Shown piece by piece: positions 51,561-61,512 of a DNA stretch of 64,000 nt (position 1 is its first letter; each line of letters starts with the position of its first letter). A model generated the notes under the pieces. The model saw only the letters and a program-made list of their open reading frames with translations. It searched no databases and was not told the origin of the DNA. Made by a program: the position numbers and the translations under genes. This DNA is from JACKEQ01 sp041389565 (GTDB lineage: Bacteria; Myxococcota_A; UBA796; GCA-2862545): NCBI GenBank assembly GCA_041389565.1, contig JAWKRP010000010.1, positions 229,798 to 293,797 of the forward strand, given 5' to 3'.

Positions 51561-52570
51561 AGCAGATCTGGATTCCCCGCACCGGCGCGCCGTCGGTGCT
51601 CGAGCTCCGCGAAGCGCCCGACCCCACGCCCGGCGAAGGCCAGGTGCGTGTCGCGGTCGAGGCCGCCGGCGTGAACTTCGCCGACCTCATGGCCCGGATG
51701 GGCGTCTACCCCGACGCTCCCCCGCTCCCGTTCGTCGTCGGGTACGAGGTCGCCGGCACCATCGATGCGGTCGGCAAGGGCGTCCCGGAATCCCGCGTGG
51801 GCGAGCCTGTCGTCGGGATGACCCGCTTCGGCGGGTACAGCTCGTCGGTCGTGATGGACAGCCTGCAGGCCGTGAAGCGCCCCGACGGCATGGATGCCAC
51901 GACGGGTGCGGCCATCCCCGTGGTCGGGCTCACCGCGTGGATGATGTGCGAGATCTTCGGCCGCGTGCGCGCCGGCGACCGCGTGCTCGTGCACTCGGCG
52001 GGCGGGGGCGTCGGGCTGGCCGCGCTCGATCTCGTCAAGTGGCGCGGTGGCACCGCCATCGGCACGGCCAGCGCGGGCAAGCACGCCTTCCTCACGGAGC
52101 GCGGCTACGACCAGCTCATCGACTACACCACCACCGACTTCGAAGACGCCCTGAAGGGCCAGGAGGGGCTCGACCTCATCCTCGACCCCGTCGGTGGGGA
52201 CTCCTGGGCGAAGGGCCTGCGACTGCTCCGTGCGGGCGGGCGCCTGGTGTGCTTCGGATTCTCGGCGCAGGCCACGACGAACCAGCGGTCGGTGTTCGCG
52301 AGCCTCCAGGCCGCCTGGCAGGTCCCGTGGCTCAAGGTGAACCCCGTCACGCTCATGAACGAGAACAAGGGCGTCATGGGCGTGAACATGGGGCACATGT
52401 GGGACGAGGGCGAGCGCGTCACGGGCTGGCTCGCCGAGCTGCTCGACCTGTGGGCGGAGGGCGTGTTCCGGCCGCACGTGCACGCGACGTTCCCATTCGA
52501 GCAGGCCGCGGAGGCACACCAGCTCATCCACGACCGCAAGAACTCCGGGAAGGTGCTGCTCACCCCCTGA
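51557..52570 (+). CDS. zinc-independent MDR, quinone oxidoreductase/VAT-1-like
   Basis: A 337-residue medium-chain reductase. The NAD(P)H-binding motif is HSAGGGVGLAALDLVKW at about residue 150. The N-terminal substrate fold reads AAGVNFADLMARMGVYP, and no zinc-binding Cys set is present, so it is in the quinone-oxidoreductase branch. The pattern resembles VAT-1 homologues. It probably reduces a quinone or enone with NADPH. The GTG start overlaps the module's third gene, although its function appears unrelated. Confidence 0.87.
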   Translation: MKQIWIPRTGAPSVLELREAPDPTPGEGQVRVAVEAAGVNFADLMARMGVYPDAPPLPFVVGYEVAGTIDAVGKGVPESRVGEPVVGMTRFGGYSSSVVMDSLQAVKRPDGMDATTGAAIPVVGLTAWMMCEIFGRVRAGDRVLVHSAGGGVGLAALDLVKWRGGTAIGTASAGKHAFLTERGYDQLIDYTTTDFEDALKGQEGLDLILDPVGGDSWAKGLRLLRAGGRLVCFGFSAQATTNQRSVFASLQAAWQVPWLKVNPVTLMNENKGVMGVNMGHMWDEGERVTGWLAELLDLWAEGVFRPHVHATFPFEQAAEAHQLIHDRKNSGKVLLTP

Positions 52571-52576
52571 CGGGGT

Positions 52577-53635
52577 TCAGAGCTCCGTCGCGCGGCACGC
52601 CACGTCGATCGCTTCCTTCTTCCCGCCGCACTCCTTGAAGCGCGCCATGTGGAAGATGCCGAAGCGCTTGCCCTGGATCTCGCGCACGTGCGCGTCGTCG
52701 AACGCGTACTCGGCCCGCCAGATCAGGCGCCCGTCGGCGTTCGTGGTGGGCGAGCCCCCCTGGTTCAGCGGGACCCAGCCGGCGTACGTCTCGTAGCTGT
52801 ACGTGCAGCCGTCTTCGGGCTTCGAGCCCGTATCCCCGGTGTGGAAGTAGTAGATCGGCTTGCCGGTCTCGTGGGACGGCGCGGCTTCCAGCGGCTTGGT
52901 CGGGAACTCGTCGGTCTCGAGGTCCCACAGGTCGGCCTGGTTGTCGCAGTGCTCGAACATCCACGGCTGCTCGGCCTTCACGAACGGGTTCGTGCCCACG
53001 GGGTTCGAGTCTTCGCGCTTCTCGCCGTTGTAGAGCGTCCAGTACAGGTCGTCGATGCGCAGGCGGCACTTCTTGTCGTCGACCTTCGCGTACAGCTGGC
53101 CCTGCAGCTTGTTCCCGAGGTTCGCGCGACGGGCCTTCCACATCTTCAGCGTGCGCTCGTCGGTCGCCGCCTCGGCCTCGCGCAGCGACTTCTTCGCCGC
53201 CGTGATGGCCGCGTCGAGGTCGTCGTCGGACGCGGTGGCACCGAGCTTCTTGAGGGCCTTGGTCGTGCAGGACTTGTCCCACGCCAGCAGCCCCTCGCAC
53301 CAGTCCTGCAGGCGCTCGCGCTCGGAGCACTTCAGCTCGGACTTGCCGTCCTTCTCCTGCTTCTCGCAGTCGTAGGTGTAGATGTCGCCGAGCGACATGG
53401 CCGTGTACTTCGCCTTCACCCCGCCTTCGTCGACGAACGTGAGCCGCGCGAGCGGGTTGAGCTTGTCGGGACCATCGGGCTGCGCTTCGCTCATCACGAA
53501 CGACTGGCCGGCGAGCGAGTCGACGGTGAGCCCGCAGGCCTCTTCCGCGGGCCCGCCGGTGCACGCGAGCGCGGAGAGCACGACGGCGGCGACCGGCAGC
53601 GCCCGGATCACGAGAGCTCGGTGGGTGCTGGGCAT
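52577..53635 (-). CDS. lipoprotein of unknown function, cysteine-containing
   Basis: A 352-residue lipoprotein with signal VAAVVLSALACTGG. The mature domain contains eight or more cysteines (EEACGLTVDSL, YTYDCEKQ, LKCSERERLQDWCEG, MFEHCDNQ, DVACRATEL) and a lysine-rich coiled segment, so it is probably disulphide-stabilised. The ATG at 53635 overlaps the cyclophilin stop (ATGA). It is the second gene of a two-gene operon with a periplasmic PPIase, which may help fold it. No family is recognised. Confidence 0.77.
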   Translation of the reverse strand: MPSTHRALVIRALPVAAVVLSALACTGGPAEEACGLTVDSLAGQSFVMSEAQPDGPDKLNPLARLTFVDEGGVKAKYTAMSLGDIYTYDCEKQEKDGKSELKCSERERLQDWCEGLLAWDKSCTTKALKKLGATASDDDLDAAITAAKKSLREAEAATDERTLKMWKARRANLGNKLQGQLYAKVDDKKCRLRIDDLYWTLYNGEKREDSNPVGTNPFVKAEQPWMFEHCDNQADLWDLETDEFPTKPLEAAPSHETGKPIYYFHTGDTGSKPEDGCTYSYETYAGWVPLNQGGSPTTNADGRLIWRAEYAFDDAHVREIQGKRFGIFHMARFKECGGKKEAIDVACRATEL

Positions 53636-54384
53636 CAGTTCCTCGAGATCTGGATGGTCTGGATGGACACGGTGTCGACGGGCGTGCTGCCCTTCACCGG
53701 GACGTTGATGATGTCCTGCACCACGGGCATCTCGCACTTCCCGAAGATGGTGTGCTTGCCGTTCAGGTGCGCCGGGCGGCTGTCGGTGATGAAGAACTGC
53801 GATCCGTTCGTGCCGGGGCCCGCGTTCGCCATCGCGAGCAGGCCGGGCTCGTCGAACGACAGGCCGTTCGCCACCTCGTCCTCGAAGCGGTAGCCGGGGC
53901 CACCGCGGCCATTCCCGAGCGGATCGCCGCCCTGGATCATGAAGCCCTTGATGACGCGGTGGAAGATCGTGCCGTCGTACAGCTTGCGCTTCACCGCCTG
54001 GCCGTTCGTCGGGTCCTTCCACTCCTTCGAGCCCTCGGCGAGCCCGACGAAGTTGGCGACCGTGAGCGGCGCCTTGTCGGCGAACAGCGTGCACGGGATG
54101 TCGCCCTTGTTCGTCTTGATGACGGCCGACACCTTCGACTCGCGCGTGAGGTTCGCCTCGGCGAGCCAGGCGTCGATCTTCTCGGCGTCCGGGCCCTTCG
54201 GCGTGGGGCGGGTGGGCGGCACGCGCCCCATGGTCACCTTCTTCTCGAGGCTGGCCTTCTCGCCCTTGAGGGTCGCGACCTCCTTCTGGAGCGCGTCGCG
54301 CTCGGCGACGACCTTGTCGTGCTCGGCCTGGGGCACTCCGCACGCCGCGAGTCCGAGAATCCACAACAACGACAGCTTCCGCAT
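53635..54384 (-). CDS. cyclophilin-type peptidyl-prolyl isomerase lipoprotein
   Basis: A 249-residue lipoprotein with signal MRKLSLLWILGLAACG. A coiled coil (about 20-50) links it to a cyclophilin domain with DGTIFHRVIKGFMIQGGDP, GPGTNGSQFFITD and HLNGKHTIFGKC, which carry the catalytic Arg, Phe, Gln and His residues. It should catalyse cis-trans proline isomerisation in the periplasm. GGAGGGACCC precedes ATG 54384. It overlaps the following cysteine-rich lipoprotein gene by ATGA, so the two are co-expressed. Confidence 0.92.
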   Translation of the reverse strand: MRKLSLLWILGLAACGVPQAEHDKVVAERDALQKEVATLKGEKASLEKKVTMGRVPPTRPTPKGPDAEKIDAWLAEANLTRESKVSAVIKTNKGDIPCTLFADKAPLTVANFVGLAEGSKEWKDPTNGQAVKRKLYDGTIFHRVIKGFMIQGGDPLGNGRGGPGYRFEDEVANGLSFDEPGLLAMANAGPGTNGSQFFITDSRPAHLNGKHTIFGKCEMPVVQDIINVPVKGSTPVDTVSIQTIQISRN

Positions 54385-54520
54385 GGGTCCCTCCGTGAGG
54401 GAGGGCGGATAACCTCGTGGAGGCGCCGGTGAAAAGAATCTCGTGCCATGGGGGCCCGCCGCGGGCCGTCGTGGCGGCTGGGTTCCGGTGGAATATGGGG
54501 ACCCGTCACCCGGAGTCCGC

Positions 54521-54751
54521 ATGCACACCCTCTACCTCCGCACCGCGCTGTTCACCCTCCCGCAGGGCGGTCACGTCCCGGTCGGCGCCGTGATCCTCGA
54601 CGGCGAGATCCTCGACCGCCCGGCCGGCTGCGTGGCGTTCAAGGTGGCCACGTTCCGCGACGACCGCGGGCGCGCGCTCGAGGGGTCGGGCGTCGAGCTC
54701 CAGATCCCGTGGTCGAAGATCGACCACATCCGCGTGGCCGAGAAGGCCTGA
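54521..54751 (+). CDS. small conserved protein of 76 residues
   Basis: A 76-residue beta-rich protein: YLRTALFTLPQGGHVPVGAV, then VAFKVATFRDDRGRALEG and ELQIPWSKIDHIRV. It looks like a small OB- or Sm-like barrel. The SD CGGAG lies five bases before ATG 54521. It is divergent from the cyclophilin gene and convergent with lnt. Unknown function, but length, SD and absence of low-complexity sequence make it a real gene. Confidence 0.62.
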   Translation: MHTLYLRTALFTLPQGGHVPVGAVILDGEILDRPAGCVAFKVATFRDDRGRALEGSGVELQIPWSKIDHIRVAEKA

Positions 54752-54767
54752 GCTCCGGGCCGCCGGG

Positions 54768-56303
54768 CTACGCGCTCTGGAAGCGCGCGCGCCCGAGCAG
54801 GCCGAGCAGCAGCACGAGGCAGAACCCCACGAACCAGTCGCCGAACCGGGCGTAGATCGTGGGGAAGCTCGCCATCCGCAGCTCCACGAGCCGCCGGGTG
54901 TGCGTGAACAGCTCGGTCTCCGAGTGGATGACGCCGTGCGGCTCCACCACGAACGACACCCCGGAGTAGGTGCTGCGGACCATCGGCACGCCCAGCTCCG
55001 TCGACCGGCTCGCCGCCAGCATCCCGTGCTGCCACGGCGCTGCGGTGTCGCCGAACCACGCGTCGTTCGTGAGGTTCACGAACAGCGCCGGACGATCCCA
55101 GGTGCGGCAGAGGTCCGGCAGGATGGCCTCGTAGCAGATGGGTGCGGCGATCCGCAGCCCGTCGACATCGAGGATCGTGGACTCGGTGCCCGCGCGGAAG
55201 TCGCCGATCCCGCCGATCGCGTCGGCCAGCCACGGCACCCACTCGCCGAACGGCATGTACTCGCCGAACGGGAGCGGCACCTGCTTGTCGTACGGGCCGA
55301 CCACCTCGCCGTCGGCGCTGAACGCGTACGCGCTGTTGTAGACCTGGATCCCGCCCTCGGGCAGATCGTCGACCTTGCCCGCGCCCACCACGAGCCCGAA
55401 CCGGCCCTTCTGGGCGATCTCCGAGAGCTTCGTGCGCACGGGGTTCCCCCGCCGGAGCTCGCGCTCGTTCCGCCCGCGCACGTTCAGGTACGGGCTCGCG
55501 CCTTCCGGCCACACCACCAGATCGACCGTTCCAGGCGGGATGTCGACCGTCCAGTCGACCCACTCCATCAGCGCGGTGCGGCTCCCCATCTCGAGCCGCT
55601 CGACCATCGTCACGGAGCTCTGGAGCTGCGCCAGCCTCACGACCTCGGCCTCGCGCAGGCCCTTCTCCACGGCCTCGAACCGCACGACGCCGTAGCCGAC
55701 CACGGCCAGCACGCACGAAGCGAACGCGACGGCCCAGGCGCCCGGCGGCTCGGGGTCGCCTTCGCGCCACCGGTAGAACCACTCGCCCAGCACGGCGTTC
55801 CCGAAGAAGATGAGGAACGTGAGGCCCCACACGCCGGTGATCCCGACCACCTGCCACACGGCCGGCACCTGGTACTGCCCGACCCCGTGGTTGTACGGGA
55901 ACAGGAACACCTTCATGCAGAGGTACTCGGCCACCACCCACAGCGCGGGCCAGGCCAGCACCCACCACGTGCCGAGCCGCCGCCGCAGCGGATGCACGCT
56001 GCCCCAGAGCAGGGCGTAGGGCGCCCCGAACACCGACGCGAACAGCCCCAGGATGGCCAGCGCCAGGATGAACGGCAGGTTGCTGAAGATGTCGATCGTG
56101 TCGATGAGCCAGCGGAAGATGAGCCCCACGCCGACGACCCCGTAGAGGTAGCCGAGCCAGCGGTTCGACCGGGGCGTGTCGGGCCGGACGACCCAGAACA
56201 TCGGGACGAGCCCGGCCCACTGCAGCAGGTGCCAGTTCGTGGGGGGCGCCTCCAGCGACATGAACGCGCAGGCGACGAGCGTGACGAGAACGCGAGCTAC
56301 CAC
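54768..56303 (-). CDS. lnt: apolipoprotein N-acyltransferase
   Basis: A 511-residue inner-membrane enzyme that adds the third acyl chain to lipoproteins. Six or so N-terminal helices precede a nitrilase-like domain with the catalytic triad Glu (VVWPEGASP), Lys (YDKQVPLPFGEY) and Cys (APICYEAI). A C-terminal helix ends the protein. It fits the many lipoproteins in this window. The start is GTG 56303, overlapping the enoyl-CoA hydratase stop (GTGGTAG). The SD is weak, suggesting coupling to the upstream gene. Confidence 0.93.
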   Translation of the reverse strand: MVARVLVTLVACAFMSLEAPPTNWHLLQWAGLVPMFWVVRPDTPRSNRWLGYLYGVVGVGLIFRWLIDTIDIFSNLPFILALAILGLFASVFGAPYALLWGSVHPLRRRLGTWWVLAWPALWVVAEYLCMKVFLFPYNHGVGQYQVPAVWQVVGITGVWGLTFLIFFGNAVLGEWFYRWREGDPEPPGAWAVAFASCVLAVVGYGVVRFEAVEKGLREAEVVRLAQLQSSVTMVERLEMGSRTALMEWVDWTVDIPPGTVDLVVWPEGASPYLNVRGRNERELRRGNPVRTKLSEIAQKGRFGLVVGAGKVDDLPEGGIQVYNSAYAFSADGEVVGPYDKQVPLPFGEYMPFGEWVPWLADAIGGIGDFRAGTESTILDVDGLRIAAPICYEAILPDLCRTWDRPALFVNLTNDAWFGDTAAPWQHGMLAASRSTELGVPMVRSTYSGVSFVVEPHGVIHSETELFTHTRRLVELRMASFPTIYARFGDWFVGFCLVLLLGLLGRARFQSA

Positions 56304-57094
56304 TTCGGCTCTCGCTTCTCGGCGAAGGACGTGAGGCCCTCGAGCACCTCGCGGCTGACGAGCGCGCGAGCGCCCGCCTGCGTCTCGATCTCGAACCGGG
56401 CCTCGTCGTCGAGACGGTTCGCGCCGCGGAGCGCGATGAGGGCCTGACGCGTGGCCGACGGCGCGCAGCGCAGGATCTCGCCCGCCAGCTCCCGGGCTCG
56501 CGCGAGCGCCGTGCCTGCGGGCACCGTCTCGTTCACGAGCCCCCACAGCTCGGCCTGGGCGACCTCGATGCGCGCACCCGTGAGGATGAGCTGCGCAGCA
56601 CGGGCCGTTCCGACGAGCTTCGACAGCCGCACCGTCCCCCCCACGTCGGGCACCATGCCGAAGCGGGTCTCGGGGAGCGAGAAGAACGCACCCGACCCCG
56701 CGATCCGGAGATCGGCCGCCAGCGCCAGCTCGAGCCCACCGCCCGCGCAGGCCCCCTCGATCGCCGCGATGACCGGGCACGGCAGGCGCGCCCACACGTC
56801 GAACGCGCTCTTCAGGCTCACGATGATCTCGCTCAGCCGGTACGTGTCACCCGCCACGATGTGGGGCTGGATCTCGGCCAGCAGATGGTTCGACGGCGAC
56901 AGATCCATGCCCGCGCAGAAGTGCTCCGCCGAGCCCGTGAGGATCACGACCCGCGGCGTGGCATCGTGCAGGGCGAGCCCCTCGCGGCGGAGGGCATCGA
57001 ACAGCCCCTTGTCCAGGGCGTTCCGGTGGGACGGTCGGTCGATCGCGACCTCGACCACGAAGCCGCTGCGCTCGACGCGGAGGGTGTCCGCCAT
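56297..57094 (-). CDS. enoyl-CoA hydratase/isomerase family protein
   Basis: A 265-residue crotonase-fold enzyme. Landmarks are HRNALDKGLFDALRREGLAL, the oxyanion strand GSAEHFCAGMDLSP, ACAGGGLELALAADLRIA and PETRFGMVPDVGGTVRL with the two glutamates of hydratases present. It probably acts in beta-oxidation or a related acyl-CoA pathway, in line with the EtfBA operon. AGGAG precedes ATG 57094. It overlaps lnt, an unexpected partner. Confidence 0.92.
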   Translation of the reverse strand: MADTLRVERSGFVVEVAIDRPSHRNALDKGLFDALRREGLALHDATPRVVILTGSAEHFCAGMDLSPSNHLLAEIQPHIVAGDTYRLSEIIVSLKSAFDVWARLPCPVIAAIEGACAGGGLELALAADLRIAGSGAFFSLPETRFGMVPDVGGTVRLSKLVGTARAAQLILTGARIEVAQAELWGLVNETVPAGTALARARELAGEILRCAPSATRQALIALRGANRLDDEARFEIETQAGARALVSREVLEGLTSFAEKREPKW

Positions 57095-57146
57095 GCCATC
57101 TCCTCGGGAGGGGCGGTACTCTATCGCGTGCCCGATGGGAGGACGC

Positions 57147-58016
57147 ATGTTCGAAGCGGTGGAGAGCCCATTTCGAGTGCCGTACGACGGCTCGTTCACG
57201 ATCGCAGACGCGCCGACGGCCGTGCCGGAACCGCCCTCCGAGAAGAAGTCGCAGAAGCAGCTCGCGAAGAGCATCTCGAAGATGAGGAAGCTGCAGGACG
57301 TGCTGTACGCGCAGGACAAGTACGGCGTGCTGCTCCTCTTCCAGGCGATGGACGCCGCCGGGAAGGACAGCACGATCGAAGCCGTGATGACCGGGGTGAA
57401 CCCCGCCGGCTGCCAGGTGTTCTCGTTCAAGCAGCCGAGCGCACAGGAGATCGACCACGACTTCCTGTGGCGCACGACCCAGCGCATGCCGGAGCGCGGT
57501 CGCATCGGGATCTTCAACCGCAGCTACTACGAAGAGGTGCTCGTGGTGAAGGTGCACCCCGAGTTCCTGAAGTCCCAGCGCCTGCCGTACTCCGTGCAGC
57601 ACGACATGCTGTTCGAGCAGCGCTACGAGTCGATCCGCGACCAGGAGCTGCACCTCGCACGCAACGGCCTCGTGATCCTCAAGTTCTTCCTGCACGTGTC
57701 GAAGGAAGAACAGAAGCAGCGGTTCCTGCGCCGCATCGAAGATCCCGAGAAGAACTGGAAGTTCAGCCACAGCGACATGAAGGAGCGCGCGCTGTGGCCG
57801 AAGTACATGGAGGCCTACGAGCGCGCGCTGAACGAGACGAGCCGTCCGTGGGCCCCGTGGTACGCGATCCCGGCCGACGACAAGCCGCTGATGCGCGCCA
57901 CGGTCGCCGACATCGTCGTGCAGTCGCTCGGTGCGCTCGACCTCCACTACCCCACGCTCGGCGAAGCCGATCAGGCCCGGCTGGCCGAGGCCCGCGCAGC
58001 GCTCCTCGCCGATTGA
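57147..58016 (+). CDS. ppk2: polyphosphate:nucleotide phosphotransferase, PPK2 family
   Basis: A 289-residue cytosolic kinase that uses polyphosphate to phosphorylate nucleotides. Walker A is MDAAGKDST, followed by MTGVNPAGCQVFSFKQPS. The lid and Walker B are GRIGIFNRSYYEEVLVVKVHPEF. The pattern matches the TIGR03709 group (single-domain PPK2). GGAGG lies five bases before ATG 57147. It is divergent from the enoyl-CoA hydratase. Nucleotide preference (AMP, ADP) cannot be read from the sequence. Confidence 0.92.
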   Translation: MFEAVESPFRVPYDGSFTIADAPTAVPEPPSEKKSQKQLAKSISKMRKLQDVLYAQDKYGVLLLFQAMDAAGKDSTIEAVMTGVNPAGCQVFSFKQPSAQEIDHDFLWRTTQRMPERGRIGIFNRSYYEEVLVVKVHPEFLKSQRLPYSVQHDMLFEQRYESIRDQELHLARNGLVILKFFLHVSKEEQKQRFLRRIEDPEKNWKFSHSDMKERALWPKYMEAYERALNETSRPWAPWYAIPADDKPLMRATVADIVVQSLGALDLHYPTLGEADQARLAEARAALLAD

Positions 58017-58132
58017 CCAACGCTTGACCGAACGGGCCGTCGGAACGCCGCGAACGCGACACCATCCAGGTAGGCTGACGCCAGGGAGTCGACCCGAGGT
58101 CGGTCCCGGTTGCTTGGTTGCTGGAGGCGAGG

Positions 58133-59635
58133 GTGAGAAGGCGCGAGTTCCTCTTGGGTTCGGCGGCCAGCGCGGGGCTCCTGCTCGCCGGCCGATCCGC
58201 GTACGGGCGCCGCTGGGGTGAAGCGCCCACCGAGTCCGAGGGCCTGATCCTCGCGCCCGGCGTGCGGGCACAGCGGGTGCTCGAGATCTTCCTGTACGGC
58301 GGCATCTCGCCGTGGGAGTCGTTCTACACCGTGCCCACCTACGGCACCCCGAACGACCCCGACCATCCCAACCAGCAGTTCCACCTCTTCCGGAACCAGC
58401 ACCAGGCCGTGTTCTCGGAGTACTGCGGCCTCGCCGAGAGCCAGTGGACGCAGCCGTTCGCGCTCGACGCCGATGGCGCGCAGGTCCACCTCGGCCCGCT
58501 CGCGATGCCCCTCCGGAACCGGCCCGACCTCGTCGCCCGTATGCGCACGATCGTCCTGCGCCACGGGCTCGAGCCGCACGAGGCCGCCATCCCGCTCGCG
58601 CTCTCCGGGATGCGCCTCGGCAGCCCCCGGCTCGTCGGGATGGGCGCCCACATCCAGCGGCACTTCATGGAGTTCGACCCGCGGCCCGAGCCGTACTCGT
58701 ACGTGCTCCAGCCCGAGAACATCATCGGCACCGACAACACGCGGGCCGCCGACGCCATCGGCCTGCACCCCGGGGCCGCCCGTCCCCTGGCGCTCAAGAT
58801 CAACCGCAGCCAGAGCTTCCTCACCCAGCTCGACCGCGCGAACCTCGGCAACCGTCGCGCCGCGTGGGATGCCCTGGCCTCGCACTACGCCGAAGCGTCG
58901 CGCGACCGCTACCGGGCCACAGACACCCCGCTACGGTCGGCGGGGCTCGACGATCACGCCAGCGCGTACGCGTCGATCCAGCGGTCCGATGCGATCCGCT
59001 CCGTGCTGGGCGACGACTTCATGAACCCACGCTCCGGAGAGTCCTGCGGAGACAGCGCCGAGCTGGCGTTCACCACGATGGGGCTCGACGCCGCCGTTCG
59101 CCTGCTCACCCACCCCACGTCCCCGGCCCGGTACGTGAACGTGGTCGACTCCGGGCTCCGGCTCGCCGACGGTGGAGGCGGGTACGACACGCACTCCGAG
59201 CACCTGTACACGCAGTCGCGGAACACGCTGTTCATGCTCGAAGACCTCGTGTCCCGCATCAACGCGCCCGGCGAGAACGACCCCTCCAAGATCGATCTCG
59301 ACGACACCCTCATCGTGCTCACCACCGAGTTCGGCCGCACGCCGTTCCGCCAGGAGGGCGGTCAGGGCACGAACCACCACCCGTACGGGTACGTCAACGT
59401 CGTGCTCGGCGGCCCCATCGGGCCCGATCAGGCCGGGATCGTCGGTGCGATCGGTCCCGACGGCACGGCCACCGACTGGGTCACGCCCTCCGAGCTGCGC
59501 GCGGCCCTGCTCGCGGCGGTCGGCATCTACCCGTTCACCCACGAGTCCTTCGCGGTCGGCGACGTGCGCGACGTACCCACGGAGCGCGACGCCCTCGCCC
59601 TCCTCCAGGAGCGCGTGCTCGGGAGGCCTGCATGA
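58133..59635 (+). CDS. DUF1501 protein with Tat signal
   Basis: A 500-residue exported protein. The first residues MRRREFLLGSAASAGLLLAG carry a Tat motif (RRxFL), so it should be folded before export, and a tatA gene is 2.6 kb downstream. The alkaline-phosphatase-like fold is shown by YGGISPWESFYTVP, GYDTHSEHL and TTEFGRTPFRQEGGQGTNHH. DUF1501 proteins are often encoded beside PSCyt/DUF1549/DUF1553-type partners, as here. GGAGG lies before GTG 58133. The enzymatic role is unknown. Confidence 0.88.
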   Translation: MRRREFLLGSAASAGLLLAGRSAYGRRWGEAPTESEGLILAPGVRAQRVLEIFLYGGISPWESFYTVPTYGTPNDPDHPNQQFHLFRNQHQAVFSEYCGLAESQWTQPFALDADGAQVHLGPLAMPLRNRPDLVARMRTIVLRHGLEPHEAAIPLALSGMRLGSPRLVGMGAHIQRHFMEFDPRPEPYSYVLQPENIIGTDNTRAADAIGLHPGAARPLALKINRSQSFLTQLDRANLGNRRAAWDALASHYAEASRDRYRATDTPLRSAGLDDHASAYASIQRSDAIRSVLGDDFMNPRSGESCGDSAELAFTTMGLDAAVRLLTHPTSPARYVNVVDSGLRLADGGGGYDTHSEHLYTQSRNTLFMLEDLVSRINAPGENDPSKIDLDDTLIVLTTEFGRTPFRQEGGQGTNHHPYGYVNVVLGGPIGPDQAGIVGAIGPDGTATDWVTPSELRAALLAAVGIYPFTHESFAVGDVRDVPTERDALALLQERVLGRPA

Positions 59636-61512
59636 TCCCCTCCCTCCTCGCGCTGCTCGCGTGCAAGAACGAGCCCCCACCGGTCGTCGAGCCTCCTCCG
59701 GCTGCGAAAGAGACGTGTGACGCGGGCGATCAGGCCTGGGTGCAGCGCGTCATCCCGCTGATGTGGGGTCGCAAGCCGCACGGCTCTGCGGAGGTGCGCG
59801 CGTGGTCTGCCATGGTGGCGCAGCACGGGCGCGAAGCCGTGATCACCGCGATGTCCGACCAGCCCGAGTACCGCGCGTGGTGGCGCCAGTGGGTCACCGA
59901 CGCCCTCGCGGTCGCGCGCACCGGCGACAAGGCGTACGCCCAGTGCTTCGCCGGCCCGCTCCGCCCCGAGCACGACGGGTCGCTCACGCAGTACATGCGC
60001 GGGGTCGAAGAGCCGTGGGACGCCCAGTCACCGGAGGGCGGTCCGTTCAACATGGCCGACGTGATCCTCGACGGTCTGGCGGCCGACGATCTCGCGATGA
60101 TCTGGCAGGCCAACCTGTACGCGCGGATGAACCGCCCGGTACAGGGGGCGAACGTCAGCTTCCAGGAGCTCGAGTACAACCGCCGCGTGAACTTCGGCGA
60201 GGGGTTCTTCGAGACCTACCTGAACCGCAACCTCGACTGCGTGCTGTGCCACAACTCCTCGTTCTCGGTCACCGACTCCGAAGACGCCCGTCTCGACCGC
60301 ACCTGGCAGCTCCCCGGTCACCACGAGACCGCCCTGCTCGGCAGCAACAGCACGTTCTCGAAGGACGAGGCGTTCGCGATCTTCCGCACGGCCGGCGTGG
60401 CCGACTCGGGAGTCCGGCGCCCCTTCGGCATGGTGAACGAGTGCGGCCGGTTCCATCGGCCCGATCGCATCGACGGCCCCGACTTCATCGGGCAGGACTC
60501 CACCCGGTTCATCGACCGCTACGGGGCCGAGGGCTCGGTCTGGCAGCTCGAGCGCAACCTCGACGAAGGCGTCGACCGGCTCGTGCAGAACGGGCTCGTC
60601 GTGGAGTCCGGCGGTCGGGTCGACGGGCGCGACAGCTTCGCGTACCTCCTCGGCGCGCGCATCACCGACCTCGTGTTCGAGGAGGCCACCGGCGGGCGCC
60701 TCACGATCGCGCACGGCTTCGCGCGCAACCTCGATCAGGCGAGCCGCCTCGAGCGCCTCACGGATCACTTCGTGGAGTCGGGCTTCTCGCTCCGCACGCT
60801 GCTCGTCGACATCACGGCCGACGAGCTGTTCAACCCGGCGCTCCCCGAGAGCTGCGACACCGCGCCGTACGCGATGGATCCCGTCGTGAACCCGTGGACG
60901 GTCGAAGACGACGATCCCGACCAGCGCCGCAACGGCGCGGGAGACCTCGTGCACCGGCACTCGCCGCGCGTGATCGTGAACGCCGCGAACGATCACCTCG
61001 GCTGGCCCGCCCTGCGCTCGTGGGACCTGAGCGAGCCCGAGGAGGAGTTCCAGGCGAGCATCGGGATCTTCCTGCGCGAGTCGCAGCCCGGGTTCAGCGG
61101 CACCGACTTCCAGGGCCTGCTCGCGCTCCACGACCGCTTCGCCACCTGCGAGCGCCGCGGAGAGTCCGACTGGATCGACGGGATCCTCGCCAGCACGACC
61201 TCCGCGCACACCGTCGGGGATCTCGTGGTCACCCTCGAAGACCGCCTGCTCGCCAACGGCGCGATCTCGCCCGAAGAGCAGCCCCTGCTCGAAGCCCTGG
61301 TGGGCCCGCTCTCCGCACCCGCCACCGACATCGAGCCCGCCGCGCTGCGGGCCGTCTGCGGCGCGATCGTCACGAGCCCCGCGTACATGCTCGTGCTCGC
61401 GCCCGACGGGATCGGCGAAGCGCCACCGCTGGGCGACACCACGTCCACGGAATGCGGCACTGCGATCACCGCGATGGAAACGGCAGGATTCACGGATTCC
61501 ACGTGTCCGTGA
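59632..61512 (+). CDS. large lipoprotein with CxxCH motif, DUF1501 partner
   Basis: A 626-residue lipoprotein with signal MIPSLLALLACKNE and a Pro/Glu linker. A single heme-c-type motif is in NRNLDCVLCHNSSFSV (about residue 203), preceded by WWRQWVTDAL and MARMNRPV-like patterns seen in DUF1549/DUF1553 and PSCyt proteins. The C-terminal third has four or more cysteines. ATG 59632 overlaps the DUF1501 stop (ATGA), so the two form an operon. If the motif binds heme, it could pass electrons, but this is untested. Confidence 0.8.
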   Translation: MIPSLLALLACKNEPPPVVEPPPAAKETCDAGDQAWVQRVIPLMWGRKPHGSAEVRAWSAMVAQHGREAVITAMSDQPEYRAWWRQWVTDALAVARTGDKAYAQCFAGPLRPEHDGSLTQYMRGVEEPWDAQSPEGGPFNMADVILDGLAADDLAMIWQANLYARMNRPVQGANVSFQELEYNRRVNFGEGFFETYLNRNLDCVLCHNSSFSVTDSEDARLDRTWQLPGHHETALLGSNSTFSKDEAFAIFRTAGVADSGVRRPFGMVNECGRFHRPDRIDGPDFIGQDSTRFIDRYGAEGSVWQLERNLDEGVDRLVQNGLVVESGGRVDGRDSFAYLLGARITDLVFEEATGGRLTIAHGFARNLDQASRLERLTDHFVESGFSLRTLLVDITADELFNPALPESCDTAPYAMDPVVNPWTVEDDDPDQRRNGAGDLVHRHSPRVIVNAANDHLGWPALRSWDLSEPEEEFQASIGIFLRESQPGFSGTDFQGLLALHDRFATCERRGESDWIDGILASTTSAHTVGDLVVTLEDRLLANGAISPEEQPLLEALVGPLSAPATDIEPAALRAVCGAIVTSPAYMLVLAPDGIGEAPPLGDTTSTECGTAITAMETAGFTDSTCP